From Actinomycetes bacterium (GTDB taxonomy: Bacteria > Actinomycetota > Actinomycetes > Actinomycetales > Cellulomonadaceae): a DNA stretch of 12,963 nucleotides. A model generated the notes under the pieces. The model was not told where the DNA came from. It was given only the letters and a program-made list of their open reading frames with translations, and made no database searches. Positions 12,305 to 12,963 of this stretch are shown here, piece after piece; the stretch's first letter is position 1; every line of letters starts with the position of its first letter. The position numbers were made by a program, and so were the translations under genes. The DNA is taken from assembly GCA_023389455.1 (NCBI GenBank), contig JAEWEJ010000134.1:1-12963 (forward strand), written 5' to 3'.

Positions 12305-12963
12305 ATGCCCCCCGCCCGACCCGCCGTCCGACCGTTGCTCCGCCACCCCCGCCTCGACCTCGCGGTCAAGGCCGCGGTGGCCGCGACCCTCGCGTGGGTG
12401 CTCGCGCGGCAGGTCCCCGGCGCGCAGGAGTACGCGTTCTACGCGCCGTTCGGCGCGGTCGCGACGACGTACTCGGCGATCGTCCGGTCCGTCGCCGAGA
12501 CCGTGCGGACGGTGGCCGCCATCGCGCTGGGTGCGGTGGTCGGTGTGCTCACCCTCGCGCTGCTGCAGCCCGGCGGCGCGGCGGTCGCCCTCGTCGTCGG
12601 GATCGGGATGCTGCTCGCGGGCCTGCCCTGGCTGGGCGACGCCCGGTCGTACGTGCCGATCGCGGGCATGTTCGTCCTGCTCGTCGGCCACGGGGAGCCG
12701 CTCGACTACGCCGCGGCGTACGCGGGGCTGTTCCTGCTGGGGGCCGCGTGCACCGTGCTGGTCGGTGCCGTCCGCCCGGTGCTGCCGCTGGACCGCACGG
12801 ACCGCGCGCTGGACGCGCTGCGTGCCGCGTGCGTCGAGCAGCTGCGCACCCTCGCGGCGGCGCTCGACCCGGCGGCGGACGAGGACGTCGAGCCGCCGTC
12901 GCGCGAGGACCTGGGCGGCCTGCTCGCACGTGCGCGGACGGAGGTGGACGAGCTGCGCCAGGC
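12305..12963 (+). CDS. FUSC / aromatic-acid-exporter-like membrane protein, 5' part only
   Basis: The frame is open from ATG 12305 to the window end (219 full codons), so the gene is cut by the boundary. After a short basic N-terminus (RPLLRHPRLDLAVKAA) come about six hydrophobic segments, near residues 18-35, 45-60, 68-87, 92-110, 116-129 and 136-157, then a soluble, charged, helix-prone region from about 160 onward (DRALDALRAACVEQLRTLAAAL, ARTEVDELRQ). This half-unit, a membrane block followed by a cytosolic helical part, is the layout of FUSC/ArAE-type transporters that export aromatic acids or other small molecules. GGAGGG directly abuts the ATG, too close for a normal ribosome binding site, and no better start is seen; translation may be leaderless or begin by another route. 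It is divergent from the glycosidase operon, with 307 nt between starts. The substrate is unknown. Confidence 0.8.
   Translation, partial: MPPARPAVRPLLRHPRLDLAVKAAVAATLAWVLARQVPGAQEYAFYAPFGAVATTYSAIVRSVAETVRTVAAIALGAVVGVLTLALLQPGGAAVALVVGIGMLLAGLPWLGDARSYVPIAGMFVLLVGHGEPLDYAAAYAGLFLLGAACTVLVGAVRPVLPLDRTDRALDALRAACVEQLRTLAAALDPAADEDVEPPSREDLGGLLARARTEVDELRQ

Overview
The window is very GC-rich with strongly G/C-biased third codon positions, GTG starts and AGGAGG-type ribosome binding sites. It carries a class Ib ribonucleotide reductase, a CGNR-type regulator, an XRE/MmyB-type regulator and secreted multidomain glycoside hydrolases. Together these point to an actinobacterium, probably a plant-polymer-degrading member of the Micrococcales (Cellulomonas-like). 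The genus is inference from gene content, not something the sequence proves.

Left part (1-2567): the 3' end of nrdE, then a free-standing GIY-YIG/NUMOD3 homing-endonuclease-like gene wedged between nrdE and nrdF, then a complete nrdF whose start overlaps the endonuclease stop. A 22-bp perfect hairpin closes the operon. NrdE and NrdF form the aerobic reductase that makes dNTP precursors; the endonuclease looks like a selfish passenger.

Second part (2568-4781): an XRE regulator with an MmyB-type ligand-binding domain, divergent from a two-gene operon. The first gene encodes an amidohydrolase-like shell, lacking its catalytic barrel, fused to an Atu4866 domain; the second encodes a free-standing Atu4866 protein. 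Just after this operon lies a 19-bp exact copy of the end of nrdF (coding DDWDF-stop), inside about 44 bp of degraded nrdF-like sequence, followed by a second strong hairpin. The regulator/Atu4866 block therefore looks inserted at, or recombined into, the 3' end of nrdF.

Third part (4782-7433): a two-domain rhodanese-type sulfurtransferase converging on an Asp-nucleophile alpha/beta hydrolase, which is divergent from a CGNR zinc-finger regulator. A GGTTAG/CTAACC inverted repeat lies between the last two.

Fourth part (7434-8381): what looks like a frameshifted small lipoprotein gene, then a cupin protein on the minus strand with its own terminator-like hairpin.

Fifth part (8382-12200): a two-gene minus-strand operon for secreted glycan degradation, a GH27 alpha-galactosidase-like enzyme followed, with a 4-nt overlap, by a GH43-CBM6-CBM13 enzyme. 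Upstream is a putative promoter bracketed by two LacI-family-like operators about 53 bp apart. The window ends in the 5' part of a FUSC/aromatic-acid-exporter-like membrane protein gene (12305 onward).
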